Shown: positions 13,347-27,517, counted from the first letter of the stretch. The stretch is DNA of 64,000 bases from Paraconiothyrium sp. Pb-2020 (GCA_022419385.1 JAJUBI010000005.1:1-64000); one strand, 5' to 3'. Notes: a model not told the origin generated them from the sequence alone. Made by a program: numbers and translations.

Positions 13347-16300
13347 ATTAGAAACTAGTAGTAGTAGGTTTATTATTTTAAATTACCTACTTTCCCTAAG
13401 TTAGTCTATATATTATACAACTATTTATAGACTAGTGTATATTAAACTACCATTTAATATAATATAGTAGCAGTAATAATAAATATATTATATAGATTGG
13501 CCTTATAATACTATAAAACTAATAAGGCACTTTTTAGTTATAGTATCTTTAGATAGAGAGTACTTTATTCTAAATAAAATATAATTTTTAAATTATATAA
13601 TGCTCTGTTAATCTTTAGTAAATATATAATCTTATAATAGTTAAAAACTTTAGATATATATATAAAGTCTAAATCTATATTTATTCTACTCTATATTAAT
13701 ATCTAGTATACTCTTATTCTATAATATATGCTTACCTCTTTACTTTCTTATACTATAAAATAATTAATATGTCTATACCTTAGAGAGTCTAGCTAGTTAC
13801 TATCTTCTTCTTTATTATTACTAAGGTTCTCCTACTACTATTTAAACTTATTTTGGAATTACCTAATTAAATACTTTAGTGTAGGCAGTAATCTAAGTTC
13901 TTATAAATTTATTAGAAGAAATAGATATACTAGTATAGACCCTTTATCTTTATAACTAAATATATAATAGTGTTAGAGTAGTTTATATAATTTAGATACT
14001 AATAACTTCTTCTTTTTCTTTATAACCTACTAGAATATCTTTTAGTCTAATATAGTAATATGTAGAAATATCTATTTAGTTTATTATAAGTTGCTTTAAA
14101 TTTTCCTATACTCTTAAGTACTTTATAAGTTTATATCTTATTAATAGTAAAAGTTCTAATACCCTAGATCTAGAATAGTGTAATATTGCCTAGATATATA
14201 CACTAGTAAAACAACTAAGAAAAACCTAATACTTATTTAATACTAGTAATAGTGTGTCCCCCTTAAGTACAGTTTAAAGGCTTTAAAATAAAATAGAATC
14301 TCTTATATTTATAGGGCATTCTTTAACTAATTTAGGTTATTTTTCTATAGGGTAAATAGTAGTGCAACTTACCCCTACTATATAATTTATAAATATTTTA
14401 AAGAAAGGTACCTTTGTACTCTTCTATTACTTAAGACCTTAAGCTAATATATATTAGATAACCTCTTACTATCTAATATACTAAAGAATATAAGTATAGT
14501 AAGACTATAATTTAATAGGTCTTTTATTTAAATCTTACTAAAGAAGAGCTTAAGGTTTCTATAATTTATAGCCTAGATATAGGTAAGCTATCTTTGGCTA
14601 ATAATATTCTATATATAGATATTATATATTGTATAGTCTATATAGTAAGAATAAAGAAGAGCTTTTACTAGACTATTTACCTACTCTTAGTATTATACTA
14701 TGCTAGGGTACATTCTATTAGATAATAAATAAACTTAAACTTATATACCTTATTAGTTTAAATAGTATATAGGAAGAGGCGTTACTTTAACTTTTATAGA
14801 ATTAGTAGTATATATCTAAGTATAAGTATTTATTAAGTTAAAACTTTAGAATTATCTTATTCTATATACTAAGGCGGAAGGGAATCTATATAATACTAAA
14901 CTATTTAATTAAGTTTACAAATTTAAGGCCTTAACATTATTGTGGTTTAGCAGAGCCCTTTTAGATAGTAATTATAGTAACTTCTATACCCCTTAGTTTA
15001 AATCTATAAGGTACGCGGTATTATTTACCTATACTAAGTAATAGAAGAGAGGTAAGGTCTTTACAGTTAAGTATAAAGTATAGTATAAGTAAATATAGTA
15101 GAAGTAATATAGTTTACTTCTTACTCTTTTATAGTTAGATTTAAATAGTATACAATGCTTATAATAGACTCTAGAGCTATAAGCTATTAATTATATTTAG
15201 CTATATAAAATTAATTTAGATCTTAAGTTAGAAGAATTTAAAATATAGAATATACAGTATTAAGGTCTAATTAGAAAATATAATAGTTACTATTAATACT
15301 AAAAAGTATAGATACTTTATATAATTAGCTAAGCCTAATATAAAGCTCTTAGTAATTAAAATATAATTCTTTATAGGCTTCTTTAGATATTATAATATAG
15401 ATATACTCTTTATATAGCTTAATTTAATTAAGTAGCTATTTAATTTAAATAGTGGTGTTCTTATAATATTCTAAGTTACTAAACTTAAGTATATTTAGAA
15501 GTTTTTAAGTAGCACTAATAACTTTATAAAGTATATTAGTAAAGAGACTATATTTATAAATTAGAGTATATATAAGCTCTTTTATTATATTATATGCTTT
15601 TATATATATAATACTGCCTTAATAAAATAGATTAGTTAAAGTAATTTTAAGCTTAGTAGAGCCAGTATTAGTACTAGTAAAAGTGTAAAACTAGGGCTTA
15701 TTATAGTAACTAGTATAACTATAATTAAAGAATAATATCTAGTTTTTAAGGTAATATATTTTGCGTAAAGTAGTACTACTAGAAATATTAGATTTAGTTT
15801 AAATACTAATGTCCTAGTAGAATTACGTAGAATTAAGGAAGTTATTATTCTAGTATATACTAATAAAGTCTTCTAGCGTCTACTAGTATTACTTAAAGAT
15901 TAAAAATTTACTAAGTTTAAAGAGTTTTAGGTTATAATAAGAAATAATAAGAACAGAATTGCTAAATATATTAGAAGGAATATTAGTACTAGAAATATTA
16001 ATATTTTAGGCTTAGGTAATAATAGACTTCTAGAATACCCTAAGAGTATAAGGTGTAATATTATATTAAATAGTAACTCTACTATTTATAGTGTAAGACT
16101 GGGCGGTTTTTTTTTTTATATAAGAGTGGGCTTTGATTTGGGCAAAGCTGATAGGGTAGTAACTAAAACTTATAGGGTTATAAATATTATATAACGTAGG
16201 TAAGATAACAGAATTAATCTAGACTAAAAAAGTAATATTAGGTAAATATTATAACTTTACAGTAATTATATGGCCGGTTAATATAGTGTACTATAAGGGA

Positions 16301-18312
16301 AAGTTCGGCCAGAATATATAGTAATAGAAGCCATGGTAAGTTCTAAGAATAATATTCCGGTAATGGGATAACTAGATAGAAGTAAATAAGATATATTAAT
16401 TACTAGTAAATTCCTTTATATACCTAGGTAAAAAGAATATAGAGAAACTGTGTTTAAATACTATAAGGTTTAAGGGAGAGAATATAATACTATTATAGTT
16501 AAATTGCTATAAGAGTTTATATTCCTTAGAAGTAAGAGTAAGGTAGTAAGCTTTAGTATAGTTAAGGCTAAGTAATAGAACTATATATAACTTAGAATTA
16601 TTTATACCTATTAGAGATTTAGCCTATATATAGAAATTATATATCTTTATATAAAATAATAAGCTAGTGCTTTTGGTAGCATTAAGGTTAAATAGATAGG
16701 TATTAATATTAGAAATAAATATAGGTATATACCTATTTATCTACTGTATTAATGTGCTTAAAGGAGACCCTATTATATAGAGTTAAAATATATAGTTATA
16801 GGCTATACTAATATAGTAGTAAAGTGTATAAGATATAGACTATTACTTTATAGAAGTTATATCTAGAATTAGGGCTATTACTACACTGTTAGTAGGATAT
16901 TTAGAATATTATAGTAAGGTAATAAGACCTAGAAATTAATAGAATTATAATATATCTAGGTCTTATAGCCTTTACTTTATATTATAGTAGAGGGTTAATT
17001 AGCTTATAATATAAAGATGTCTTATTAGGTATTACTTTATTAGGCTAGCTATTAGTATTTATTACCTAGTTATTAGGCTGAGAATCTAGACTATTAATAA
17101 GGCCTTACTTAATACTTTCTATAGGTATGCCCACATTCTCTAGAAACTAGGTTAAATCTAAAAATATCTATAACGTAAAATTAAATAATACTATTTAAGA
17201 TTGCGGGTAGTTCTTAAGGTTTAAAGAACCTTTAGATATATCTATAAAAGTAGGTAACTTAGTAGAAGATAATTTAGATATAGCTTTATTAGTAGTATCT
17301 ATATATAATATTAGTTTATTGTTATTAATCTATAGGCCATCTAATATAATATTAATAGACTATTCTTTAGTATACTGTAATAGGGATAATATAGAGGAAT
17401 AGTTTTATAATAACTCTACTAGTATAGGTTTAGTATACATAGATAGGTATAGTTATATAATATTTAGTAATATAGATGTATGTGGCTGCTTCCTACTAGC
17501 AGAGAAATATATAAAGGACTATATACTATACGCTTCTAGTTATAATAGCTATTATATATAGTAGCTTAGTTGGCTTTAAACTAGTATATACATATAAGGA
17601 GCAGTAGGCATTACTAATAATTAGAAAATAGTTAGTATAGATAGAATAACTTTTAAAGGTAAAAGTATAATTTAGAGTTATTATTAAATATTTAGTAAAT
17701 TGCCTTTATATATATTACTATACTATAAGCTTTTACTGTAAAATAATTAGCTTAGATTACTAGGAGATAAAAGATAATAAAACTAGTTAGGTTTTACCTT
17801 TAAGTTAATAGAGTTAGATTCTTTAGAAACCTTCTTCTTTTAAGTATAGCCTTTTAGTTTACCTCTTTCTTATAGGTAGCCTTCTTCTTAGTGCTTTAGT
17901 TAAGCTTTAGAGGTATATTTAGTATATAATATATTAAATATTATTTTAGAGACTACTAGAAAGGGATTTGTAGATATGTAATATAAATAAAAAGCTAAGT
18001 TTAAATACTACTTAGTAGACATATAGCTCTATTAGCCTATAGCTTCTATTAGTATATATATATATAGTTCTATTAGCCTATAGCTTCTATTAGTGTATAT
18101 ATACACAGTTCTATTAGCCTATAGCTTCTATTAGTATATATATATACAGTTCTATTAGCCTATAGCTCCTATTAGTATATATATATATAGTTCTATTAGC
18201 CTATAGCTTCTATTAGTTATTCTTAACCTAGTAGGGGCAGTAAGACCCCTATTTTCTCTATATTAAATAGAAGCACTTACCTAGACCTAGAGCAAAGGTA
18301 GTATTAGTATTA
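13347..18312. repeat. 4.9-kb subtelomeric direct repeat, copy 2 (RIP-degraded)
   Basis: Second, head-to-tail copy of the preceding unit, beginning ATTAGAAACTAGTAGTAGTAG and ending after GGGGCAGTAAGACCCC and the AAATAGAAGCACTTACCTAG block. The period is about 4,895 bp. Identity remains high apart from C/T and G/A differences, so the duplication preceded or accompanied RIP. No reading frame is intact. Confidence 0.85.
18024..18215. repeat. AT-rich minisatellite within copy 2
   Basis: Tandem units on the same TCTATTAGCCTATAGCTTC core as the copy-1 array near 13.1 kb. Five units are visible, with variable TA runs between them. Confidence 0.8.
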
Positions 18313-21300
18313 GCTAAAAGGTAAGAAAGCCTTAAGGGGTATATAGGGACTATATATTATAATTTAAGAAAAATACTAAGGAAAACTAATTAGAGCAATA
18401 ATTAATAGTAGAGTAATATAAAACTTTATTTCTAAGAACTTTATAGAAGATAAAGAACTCTACTATACTAATAAAATAGAGAAAAGAACCTATTTAATAT
18501 TAAAGAACTACCCTTTTAAAAGCAAATCTATATAGAAACTATACTAGAAACCTTTCTATTAAAGAACTAGTTATTAACAACTTTATTATAAACTTAGCTA
18601 AAATAGATAATTAGTAAGATATAATTCTAAAATACTATAGCTAAAATAGGTTAACCTAACTATTACTAGAGAACAAAATAAGTCTAATACCTATACTAGT
18701 TAGTAGTAAATAAGAAACTTACCCTAGAAATACTAGACTAATACTAGAGGTTTATAGATATCTTTAATAAACTAGAAGGATACCTTCTAGACATACTAAA
18801 TAGAACTATAAATTAGACTAGAGAAAGAAAAATAACCTATATAGAGACTAGTATATAAAATAATAGAATAAGAGCTTAAGATTACTAAATAATATATTAA
18901 AAATAATCTTAAATAGAAATATATTAGACCTTCTTAATCTTCTGCTGCTTATAGAGTTACCTTTATAGAAAAGAAGAATAATCTAGAACTATAGTTTATA
19001 TTAACTTTAGAAAAATAAATGCTATTATAATTAAAGATAGGTACCTATTACCCTTAATTAAATTTATAAGACTAACTCTAAGACGCAAAAATCTTTACCT
19101 ACTTAGATATAAAAATATATACTACTAAATTAGAATAAAGAAAGGTAAGAAATAGAAAACTACCTTTAAAATAAAGTTAGGGTTATTTAAGTATAATATT
19201 ATACCCTTTAGGCTTACTAACGCCCTAGCGTCTTTTAGAAATAAATTAATACTATACTCTAAAATATATTAGTAAGTATACTATAGTATACCTAGATAAT
19301 ATCTTAATATACTTAAATAATAAATAAGACTACTAAAAATATATAAAGAAGTACTAAACTATATAAGTAAAGCTAAGCTATATCTAAAGCTTAAGAAATA
19401 TAAATTTATATTACCTAAACTATTTTTCTAGGTTTATAGTAGAACCTAAGAAGCTTAAGATTAAGTAAATAAAGCTTAGAAGATTTTAAATTAGAAAAAG
19501 CTAAAAAATATTAAAATATTAATTCTTTTAAATTTTACAACTATTATAGAAAGTTTATTCTAGACTAGATAAAGATAATAGAGCCCTTATAAGGCTAATA
19601 AAGAAGAAGTACCCTTTAAATAGATAAATACTAATAAGTAATAGATTAACTTAAGAAAGAATTTACTAAGAAACCTATTTATAAATTTTTAATCTCTACA
19701 TTCTACTATACTAGAATAGATATATTAAATTTTACTATAGAAGTATACTACTTAGTAAGATCTAGAAATAGATAAAAAGTACCTATATAGCTATTACTTC
19801 TAAAAAATATAAAAAGCTAAACTTAACTATAATATCTATAATAAGAAATATTAGTAATAGTTAAAGTATTTAAAGAATAGAGAACTTACCTCTAAAGTAT
19901 AAAATACTAAACGCTAGTCTTTTTAGACTATAAGAACTTAATAGAATTTATAATAAATAAGGCCCTTATACCCTAGTAAGTAAGATAGGCACAACTATTA
20001 ATATATAATTTTAAGATTATATACACCTAAGAAATAGAAAACCTTTAGTAGACACCTTAAGTAAAACCTAACTTATAAGAAAAAGCTAAAGTATTAGGGG
20101 CCCTACTTTAATTTAATAAAGATAGTACTATTATCTATAATACACTAAAGCTGGTAGTAATAATAAAAACCTAGACTAGTATATAGTATAACTAGATTAA
20201 AAAGAAAATAGTAATTAGTAATAAGAATATAAGCTACTACCTATAGAAATAAAGTATAAGAATAATATCTATAAGGTCTTTAATAGAATCTTTATTTCTA
20301 CTAAGATTTAATATAAGTTTATAAGATAATTCTATAAGGCACCGGTACACAATTACTAGAAAATTAAATAAATAATAAAATAACTAATAAGGGACTACTA
20401 CTTCCCTTAAGCCTAATAGATAGTTATAAAAGTTTTATATAACTACGCCAACTATTACTAAAATAAACTAAATAGGTACGCGCTATATAGATAACTATAA
20501 TTTATAAAAGTTTTTAATTAACTATAAGGTATAGTTATAATAGACTTTATTATAGGACTACTAAAATCTAAGGACCTAGATAATAAGGTAGAATATAATA
20601 GAATTATAGTTATTATTAATAAAGTAACTAAATACGCATACTTCTTACTATATAAGAAAGTTAGTAAAGTAGAGTATATAGCTTTCTATTTTACTTTTAT
20701 AGTAATAGTATAATATAGAGCTCCGGACAAAATTATTATAAATAGAAATATTTACTTTATATTTAAGTTTTAGTAAATAGTATTTACCCTTATAGGTATT
20801 AAGTACAGTATATTAACAGCCTATTATTTATAAATAAATAGGTAGATAGAATAAATAAACTAAATAGTAGAATAGTTTTTTAGGTATTACCTAAACTATT
20901 AATAGAATAACTAGGTAGAGTTACTCTCTATAGTACAACTAGCCTATAATAGCTTATAATATAGTACTACTAAAGTTTTACTATTCTTTATAAACTATAG
21001 ATTTAACCTAGCAGCCTACTAAGTACCTAGGGCTATAAGGTCTTAAAGTATAGATAGAGAATAATAGGCTAAGAAAATTATATAAATTTATAATTAACTT
21101 TAGTAAGACGCTATATTTCTATAAGAAAAAATAAAAAAATATTATAATCTTAAGTATAAGCCTACACCTGCGCTAGAGAAGAGAGAGAAAGTCTAGCTAC
21201 TATAAAAAAATATTACTAGTAAATAACTATTAAATAAACTAAACTATCTAAAAATTAGACTATATAAGGTTCTAGAATAAATTACCCTAGTTTTGTTTAA

Positions 21301-22300
21301 ATTATAACTTCTAAATAGTATAAAAATATACCTAGTATTCTATATAGCTCTCTTAGAGAAGGCACTATAGAACATAGAACCTATAGTCTATAAAGTAGAT
21401 ATATATAGAGAATAGTAAGAAGAATAAGAAGTAGTAAGTATTAATAAATACTAACTAATAAATAGTTAGAATTACTATAAGGTTAAATGGCTAGAACGTA
21501 ATAAAAAGGGAAACCTATAAAATAATACCTAAAAACTAGAAAGTAACCTTAACTACCCTAAGAAGTTAAAAGAATTTTAGTTAAACTAATTTCTTAAAGA
21601 AAGCCTAGAGATATTAAACTAAGAGCTAGACTATCTTATAGTAAACTATAAAGATTACTACTATTAGAAAAGGTATAAGTAATATTTTAAGAGGCTACTT
21701 TACCCTTCTTAGAACTATTCTATAAACTAGCAGCTTTTAATTCTACTTCTTTCTAATTTAGCTTAGCCTTAAGAAACACTAACTATTAATTCTTCTACTT
21801 ATTAAGAAATTTCTTCTACTTCTAAAGTTATAATATCTTAGCTTAGACTATAGTTAGGGTATTTAAAATTACTTCTTAAGCCCTCTTAGTCTTAGCTAGT
21901 TTAGCTTAAATTTGAGCTTAGAAGTAACTAGTATTACACACTAAAGATAATTAGTTCAAAAAAAAAAATTATAACTAACTATATACTTTTAGTAATAGAT
22001 ATACTATTAATATTATAAGAACCTTAAATATTAAAATAAATATAGGCTTTATAAGCAGAACGCCTAGATATATTATATAGTAAAAGTATATAAGAAATTT
22101 TAAGCCTATTATAATAAGAATAAGGTATAGCTAGAAATCTATAATAACTTATCTTATTAGTAAGAGTAAGTTGTTTATTAGTTTTATAAAAAGGTATAAA
22201 GGGCAATAATAAACTACTATATAATAGAATTTACCTTACTAATATAGTATAACCCCTGCAACAGATAAATCTTTAGGCTAAAGATATAGAAGGGGGAGAT
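18313..22300 (+). mobile_element. Ty3/gypsy chromovirus-type retrotransposon relic (pol)
   Basis: The + strand keeps the order of a gypsy pol gene despite stops in every frame. A reverse-transcriptase block near 19,201 reads like the PFGLTNAPASF region, and the catalytic YxDD box is recognisable as VYLDNILIY at 19,286-19,312, with the second Asp changed to Asn, a G-to-A change typical of RIP. An integrase core with IDFIIGLLKS lies near 20,540. An integrase tail with a chromodomain-like KVKWLE and LESNL lies at about 21,478-21,575. A purine run AGAAGGGGGAGA at 22,288-22,299 could be the polypurine tract before a 3' LTR. I could not define the LTRs. The element is dead. Confidence 0.8.
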
Positions 22301-22769
22301 AGTATTATAGCTACTACACTATAATAGAATTATAGAAACTAATATAATAATAGTAGTAACTAGTTAGATTACAAGAATAAGTATTATAATTATAGGTTAG
22401 ATACTAAGTATAATATAGACATATAATTAGAGTTATATAATTAAATCTATAGATTTATAAAATAAAGCTATAAAGCCTAGATCTATAGAATCTATATATA
22501 GAGCCTATAAAGCCTAGGTTAGATAGCAGTATATAGAGATAAGAGATTACTACTAGTAATCTTTTATTATTAATTTATAATATAGTTTACTATATCTAGT
22601 TTTTTTATAAAAGATTACCCTTAAGTCTTTAGCAACATATTCTTATTATAGTAATTAATTAACATTTACACGTATATAACTTATATAACCCTATATACTA
22701 CTTATCTCTTAATAGAACCCTAACTAGGCTGTAGCTTACTATAGTGTTAAGAAGGCCCTATTATAAAAC

Positions 22770-23140
22770 CTAAAAGAAGAAGTATAAGAAATTAAATTAT
22801 ATTAAGATTAGACTATTTTATATTTCTAAATAAATATTACTAGTAAACTATAAGCTAGAATTACTGCTAGATATAAAAATATACCTAGTATTTTACATAA
22901 ACTAATTAGAACTAGTAGACTCTAATATACTAATTAAAACTACCTTCTATTACTAGCCTAAGAAAGAAAACAAATTTAAAGTTAAAAAGATTTTAGAAAT
23001 ATAACTAAGTATTAACCTTAAATAAGCTAAGTACCTTATTAAGTAGAAAGAGTATCTATATAGTAAGAATACTTAGAAACTAGAGGATAACCTAGGTAAC
23101 TATTAGTAAATACTATTAGAGTTTATAAATAGCTAATAAA
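22770..23140 (+). mobile_element. Second gypsy integrase tail and chromodomain relic
   Basis: A second, separate stretch on the + strand resembles the C-terminal end of a chromovirus polyprotein. It has NYKLELLLDIKIYLVFYI (the usual YKLELP...HPVFH region) and then AKYLIK, EYLYSKNT and LEDNLGNY, the ordinary chromodomain order. RIP has turned the conserved Trp codons into stops. Because it follows the first element's tail by only 1.2 kb and no RT lies between them, it is a truncated second element or a nested remnant. Confidence 0.75.
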
Positions 23141-26100
23141 AGAAGTACTAAGAACACTTTATATATATTTAAAAACTTAGAATTAGTAAAGATATTATAC
23201 TAATAATAAGATCTATTATAGACTATATAGTTAGTAAGAAACTTATAAGAGTATTAGTAATAATATAGTTAGAAGATACTATATTTATCTCCTTTCTATT
23301 CTTAGCCAACTTATTAGTAAGATATAAGGTCTTTTTATATATTACTCTTTAGCCTATACTAAAACTCTTTTATTTTATAATAACTAAGTAATTATAGTTA
23401 CTAATTCTTTCTTATTCTCTTTAACCTTCTTCTTATACTCTTTGCAAGTCTTATCTAAAGAAGACTATAATATATCTATATATAGCTTTCTAATACAAAT
23501 TATTTAGCACACTTTAAACTAAAATTAGGTATAATATAATATAGAGTACACTCTATAGTGCACCTAATATAAGAAATTTCTATAGTTATATTAGCCCTAA
23601 GAATTTTGTTGTACAAACAGAGTTAATAGAAATAGAAGTTAAAAGGTATTATAGCTACCTACTAGAAACTAGCAGATATAGGGCTTATGCTTATATAATA
23701 GTAATTAGAAATATATAATTTAAGAATAAATTTATAAAGCAGAGGGATAATATTAGAATTTAGACCTAAGTAAGAGTTAGAACCTTATTTTATATTATAA
23801 TAATACTTACTATTAGCTTACCTAGAGTAGAGTATACATTTTAACTATACTGCTAGGCACTTAGGAAAGTTACGTAACTAATAGTTAATAAGTAATAGTT
23901 AATAAGTAATAGTTAACTATTACCTAAGCTAAGTATATAGAAACTTAAGTATAAAGCTTTTATACTTATATTTAACCTATTTATTAATCTATTATTTAGA
24001 TTTACTTAGGCTCCCTTATTAACTTATTATACTTTATAAGATACTTTTATATTAATAAGACTCTTCTTTCCCCTCTTAGTTATTTTACTTAAGAACCAAC
24101 CTTAACCCTTTTAGGACTAGCTACCCTTTAGAAGTTTAATAGAAAAATTTAGAATTTATAGTAGAGGGTCTATAGTTTACTTACTAGAGTAGTAGAAGTA
24201 TTAATATTATTAGTACTAAGAGTAGTATATATTATATTAAGCTATTCTTATTAGTTTAGGTTTAGCTACTATAATATAGGGACCTATACAGCAGATTATA
24301 CTTAAAATATAAATATAAATATCTTTTATAGTTTAATTATATAGTTAGTGTTTTAGTTCTTATATAGTTTAAAAAATTAATATAGTATTAAGTTTTTATC
24401 TTTCTTTATTATAGCTAGGTATAGCTACTACAGTGCACGTTATATAATACCTTAATATATTTTAACTAGACTCTTAACTATAACCTAAAGATAGTATATA
24501 AGTAGTTTAGTATTCTTATTTAGAACTAATACTAGATAGGTAATATCCCTCTATTCTAGTATAGATTCTTCTGGCTAGAGTACTTAGAGAATCTAATATT
24601 AAAGTATCTATAGGGCTGTCTAATAACTATATATAGTTAGTAGGGCAGTATTTTTAATTACCTTATATTACTTATATTAGCGTGCTAGAGTTATGTAACT
24701 ATTAATTAACCTAGTTAACTATTATAATAAAGGCTTATTAAGTTAATCTAGTCTATTTTACTAGTGTAATATTATACTACCTCTAGCCCTAATCTCTAAT
24801 TGTTCTATATCTTAAAGTATAGTAAAGTAACTCTAGGGCGGCTGTAGATTGTTTGTAAGTTTAGATAAGTTAAGGTAGGTAAATATAGATTTAGATAGAA
24901 AGCTAGTTAGGTGCTATATAATATATTTATAGTCTATTTTATATTGCTTTGTCTTAGATAATCTGCTTTCTAAGTTATTTTTCTTTTTAAAGTATTTATT
25001 TATACTAGAGTAATAGTTCTCTCTAGTATAGATTACCCCTAATTATGTACTATTACAGTATACTAGATAGATATATTAAATTATATTCTAATAGACTTAT
25101 AGGCTAGATATTATAGAAATTAGTTAGGTAATATATAGGATTTTATACTATAACTAAACTAGATTTATAATATTAGTAGCCTTTACTATAATTACAAAGA
25201 TTTATATACTACTTACTTTAGAATAGTACTTATAGCTCTAAAGGTAGTATTTTAGACTTAAGAGTAGAATAGTGTATTAGTAGTTGTATTAATAGTAGAT
25301 AATAAGATACTATTATAGATTATATTATAAATATAGTATTAGAAACTCTATATTATTTAGGTAATTCTTTAGGTTAAATTTAGGCTTAAGAGGCAGCTAT
25401 AGCGCTTACTCTATTCTAAAGTTTAGCTACTAACTAAGTAGAAGAGATTTATAATTTCTAAATTAGTTTAAAATATATCTATAGCGTAATATATTAGAAG
25501 TGTAATATTTATTATAAATGTTCTTAACTATCTTTATAGTAACACTAAAGAATATAGAGTAATATAGAAAGTAGCTAATACTATTATAAATATATAGGTA
25601 TATTTATATAGGCGGGAAGTAGAGGTAGGGTAGTTAACTATAATATAGAATTAAAATAATAAAGGCTATAATTAAGAGAAAGTGTAATTATAGCTATTTT
25701 TCTATACTTTTAGTTTAAAAGCTGCGCTACAGTAGCAGTGTAAATATATTAATTATACTAAAATAAAATAGATTATTTTAATAATATATAATAGTATGTC
25801 TATAATAGAAGATAAATATAGAAGTATTATAGGGGATAATTCTGCTACTATAAGGGATAGAATAGAAGAAAGGTTAGTTAGTATTAAAGATAATTTTAAC
25901 TAGGTTAAGAATAAGATTCTTATAGATAGAGAGTCTCCTTAGTAGAAATCTAGTAGAAAAAAGAGATAAAAGAAGGTATAAGGGCCTATAAAGAAGAAAA
26001 AACCTTTAATAGATTCTACTAGTAGTTAAGTTTAATATAGTTAGAAGCTTACCTAGGCTATAGGTAATAACTTAAATAACTTAGAGAACTCTAGGCTTAG

Positions 26101-27249
26101 AATACCTTAGTATCTTTAGCCTTATATATAATACCTAATAGGTATTAGTATATTAGGCTAAGCCTATATCTAATAGCATAGTATAATAGTTTTATAGTTA
26201 GTAGAGTATAAGCTTTTAAGAATATAGCCTAAGTAATTACTTTATAGCAATTCTAATTTAGTATAAACTTAATAGCATAGGCATTACTATCTTAACTAAT
26301 AGTCTTATTTAATAATATTTATAATATTATTAAGCCTTAATTACAAGCCCTAGAATCTATATCTAGGGATAGTAATAAAGTATTACTAGAGAGTAGAATT
26401 ACATTCTTAAAGTAAAGACTCTAGAGATTATACTTTATAGTAACCTAATAAAATACTAAGGAGATTATAGATATATATTAGCATTAATACACTATTAGTA
26501 AGATGTAGCAGTTAACGCTAGAACTTATAGATATAATTTACTAGAGAGATAGACCTATAGAATTAGGGCACTTTATTATAACTTATATAAGAAATAAGAT
26601 TTTTAAAGACCTTTATAAAGGGAGTTGCTAAAATATAAAAAAGGAGAATATAAGGTTTAAATATCTATTAAAGATAGGTAAGAGATAGTATCTTATAAAG
26701 AAATACTTTAGTATTAGTATATTATTATTAGTACTATATACGTTCCCGCGTAGTTAGTTTAAGAGCTAGCTATTAATTAAATATATTATAATATAGTTTG
26801 CTATACTTAATAAATGTAATAGTAGTTTATAGAATATAAGTATAGAAATTTAGTAGTTAGTAGGGGATCTATTATAAAGTAAAGATAGAAATTTTAATAT
26901 ACTACGCTTAGAGAAAGTAATAGACTAGTTAGTAATTCTATAGAAGAATCTTAGTCTTTATCTAAAAAAAAAGTAGTATTTATTTTATACTATACTAAGA
27001 CTACTGTGTAGGGGTATTAGAAATAGGGTATTTAGGCTAAGGGTATCTAATTATTCTTATATATAACCCCTTCTATTACTCTAAATATCTAAACTATATA
27101 TTAGTAGTAGGTTTTATTTCGTGCGATAGTGACGACAAGGCATAGATAACTATATAGTATATAGTAGACTTTAGCCTAAATTTTAGCTAGAAGAGTTTTA
27201 TACTTATTACTTTTATAGTACGTTGCTTAGATAAATCTTATAAGGTAGG
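23141..27249. repeat. RIP-degraded repeat DNA, unidentified
   Basis: Same TA-dominated, CA/TG-depleted composition as the rest of the subtelomere, with no open frame. Around 25.85-27.0 kb the + strand is purine-rich with some coding-like rhythm, but no family could be recognised. Confidence 0.7.
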
Positions 27250-27517
27250 TATACTATTTAGATTAAGTGTACTAATTAGATTAAGTGTACTATTTAAATT
27301 AAGCGCACTAATTAGATTAAGTATACTATTTAAATTAAGCGCACTAATTAGATTAAGTATACTAATTAAATTAAGTATACTATTTAGATTAAGTATACTA
27401 TTTAGATTAAGTATACTATTTAGATTAAGTATACTATTTAGATTAAGTATACTATTTAGATTAAGTATACTATTTAGATTAAGTATACTATTTAAATTAA
27501 GTATATAGATTAAGTAT
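27250..27517. repeat. 18-bp tandem array with graded RIP mutation
   Basis: About 15 tandem copies of an 18-bp unit, consensus ACTATTTAGATTAAGTAT. The junction hexamer varies as GCGCAC, GTGTAC and GTATAC. The C/G-containing variants cluster in the left part, and the right half is uniformly GTATAC. All changes are C-to-T or G-to-A, as RIP produces. Confidence 0.9.

Noticed and set aside
8452..18312. Telomere-linked RecQ-like helicase gene in the 4.9-kb unit
   Set aside because: The position would fit, but I could not find helicase motifs in any frame after allowing for RIP changes, so no function is assigned.
22024..22206. 60-codon minus-strand frame inside the RIP block
   Set aside because: It is the only such frame in 28 kb, has Tyr/Ile-rich composition from TA-rich DNA, and has no domain. 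Chance.
27250..27517. CRISPR-like regular repeat
   Set aside because: The units are contiguous with no spacers, in a fungal telomeric setting. It is a minisatellite.
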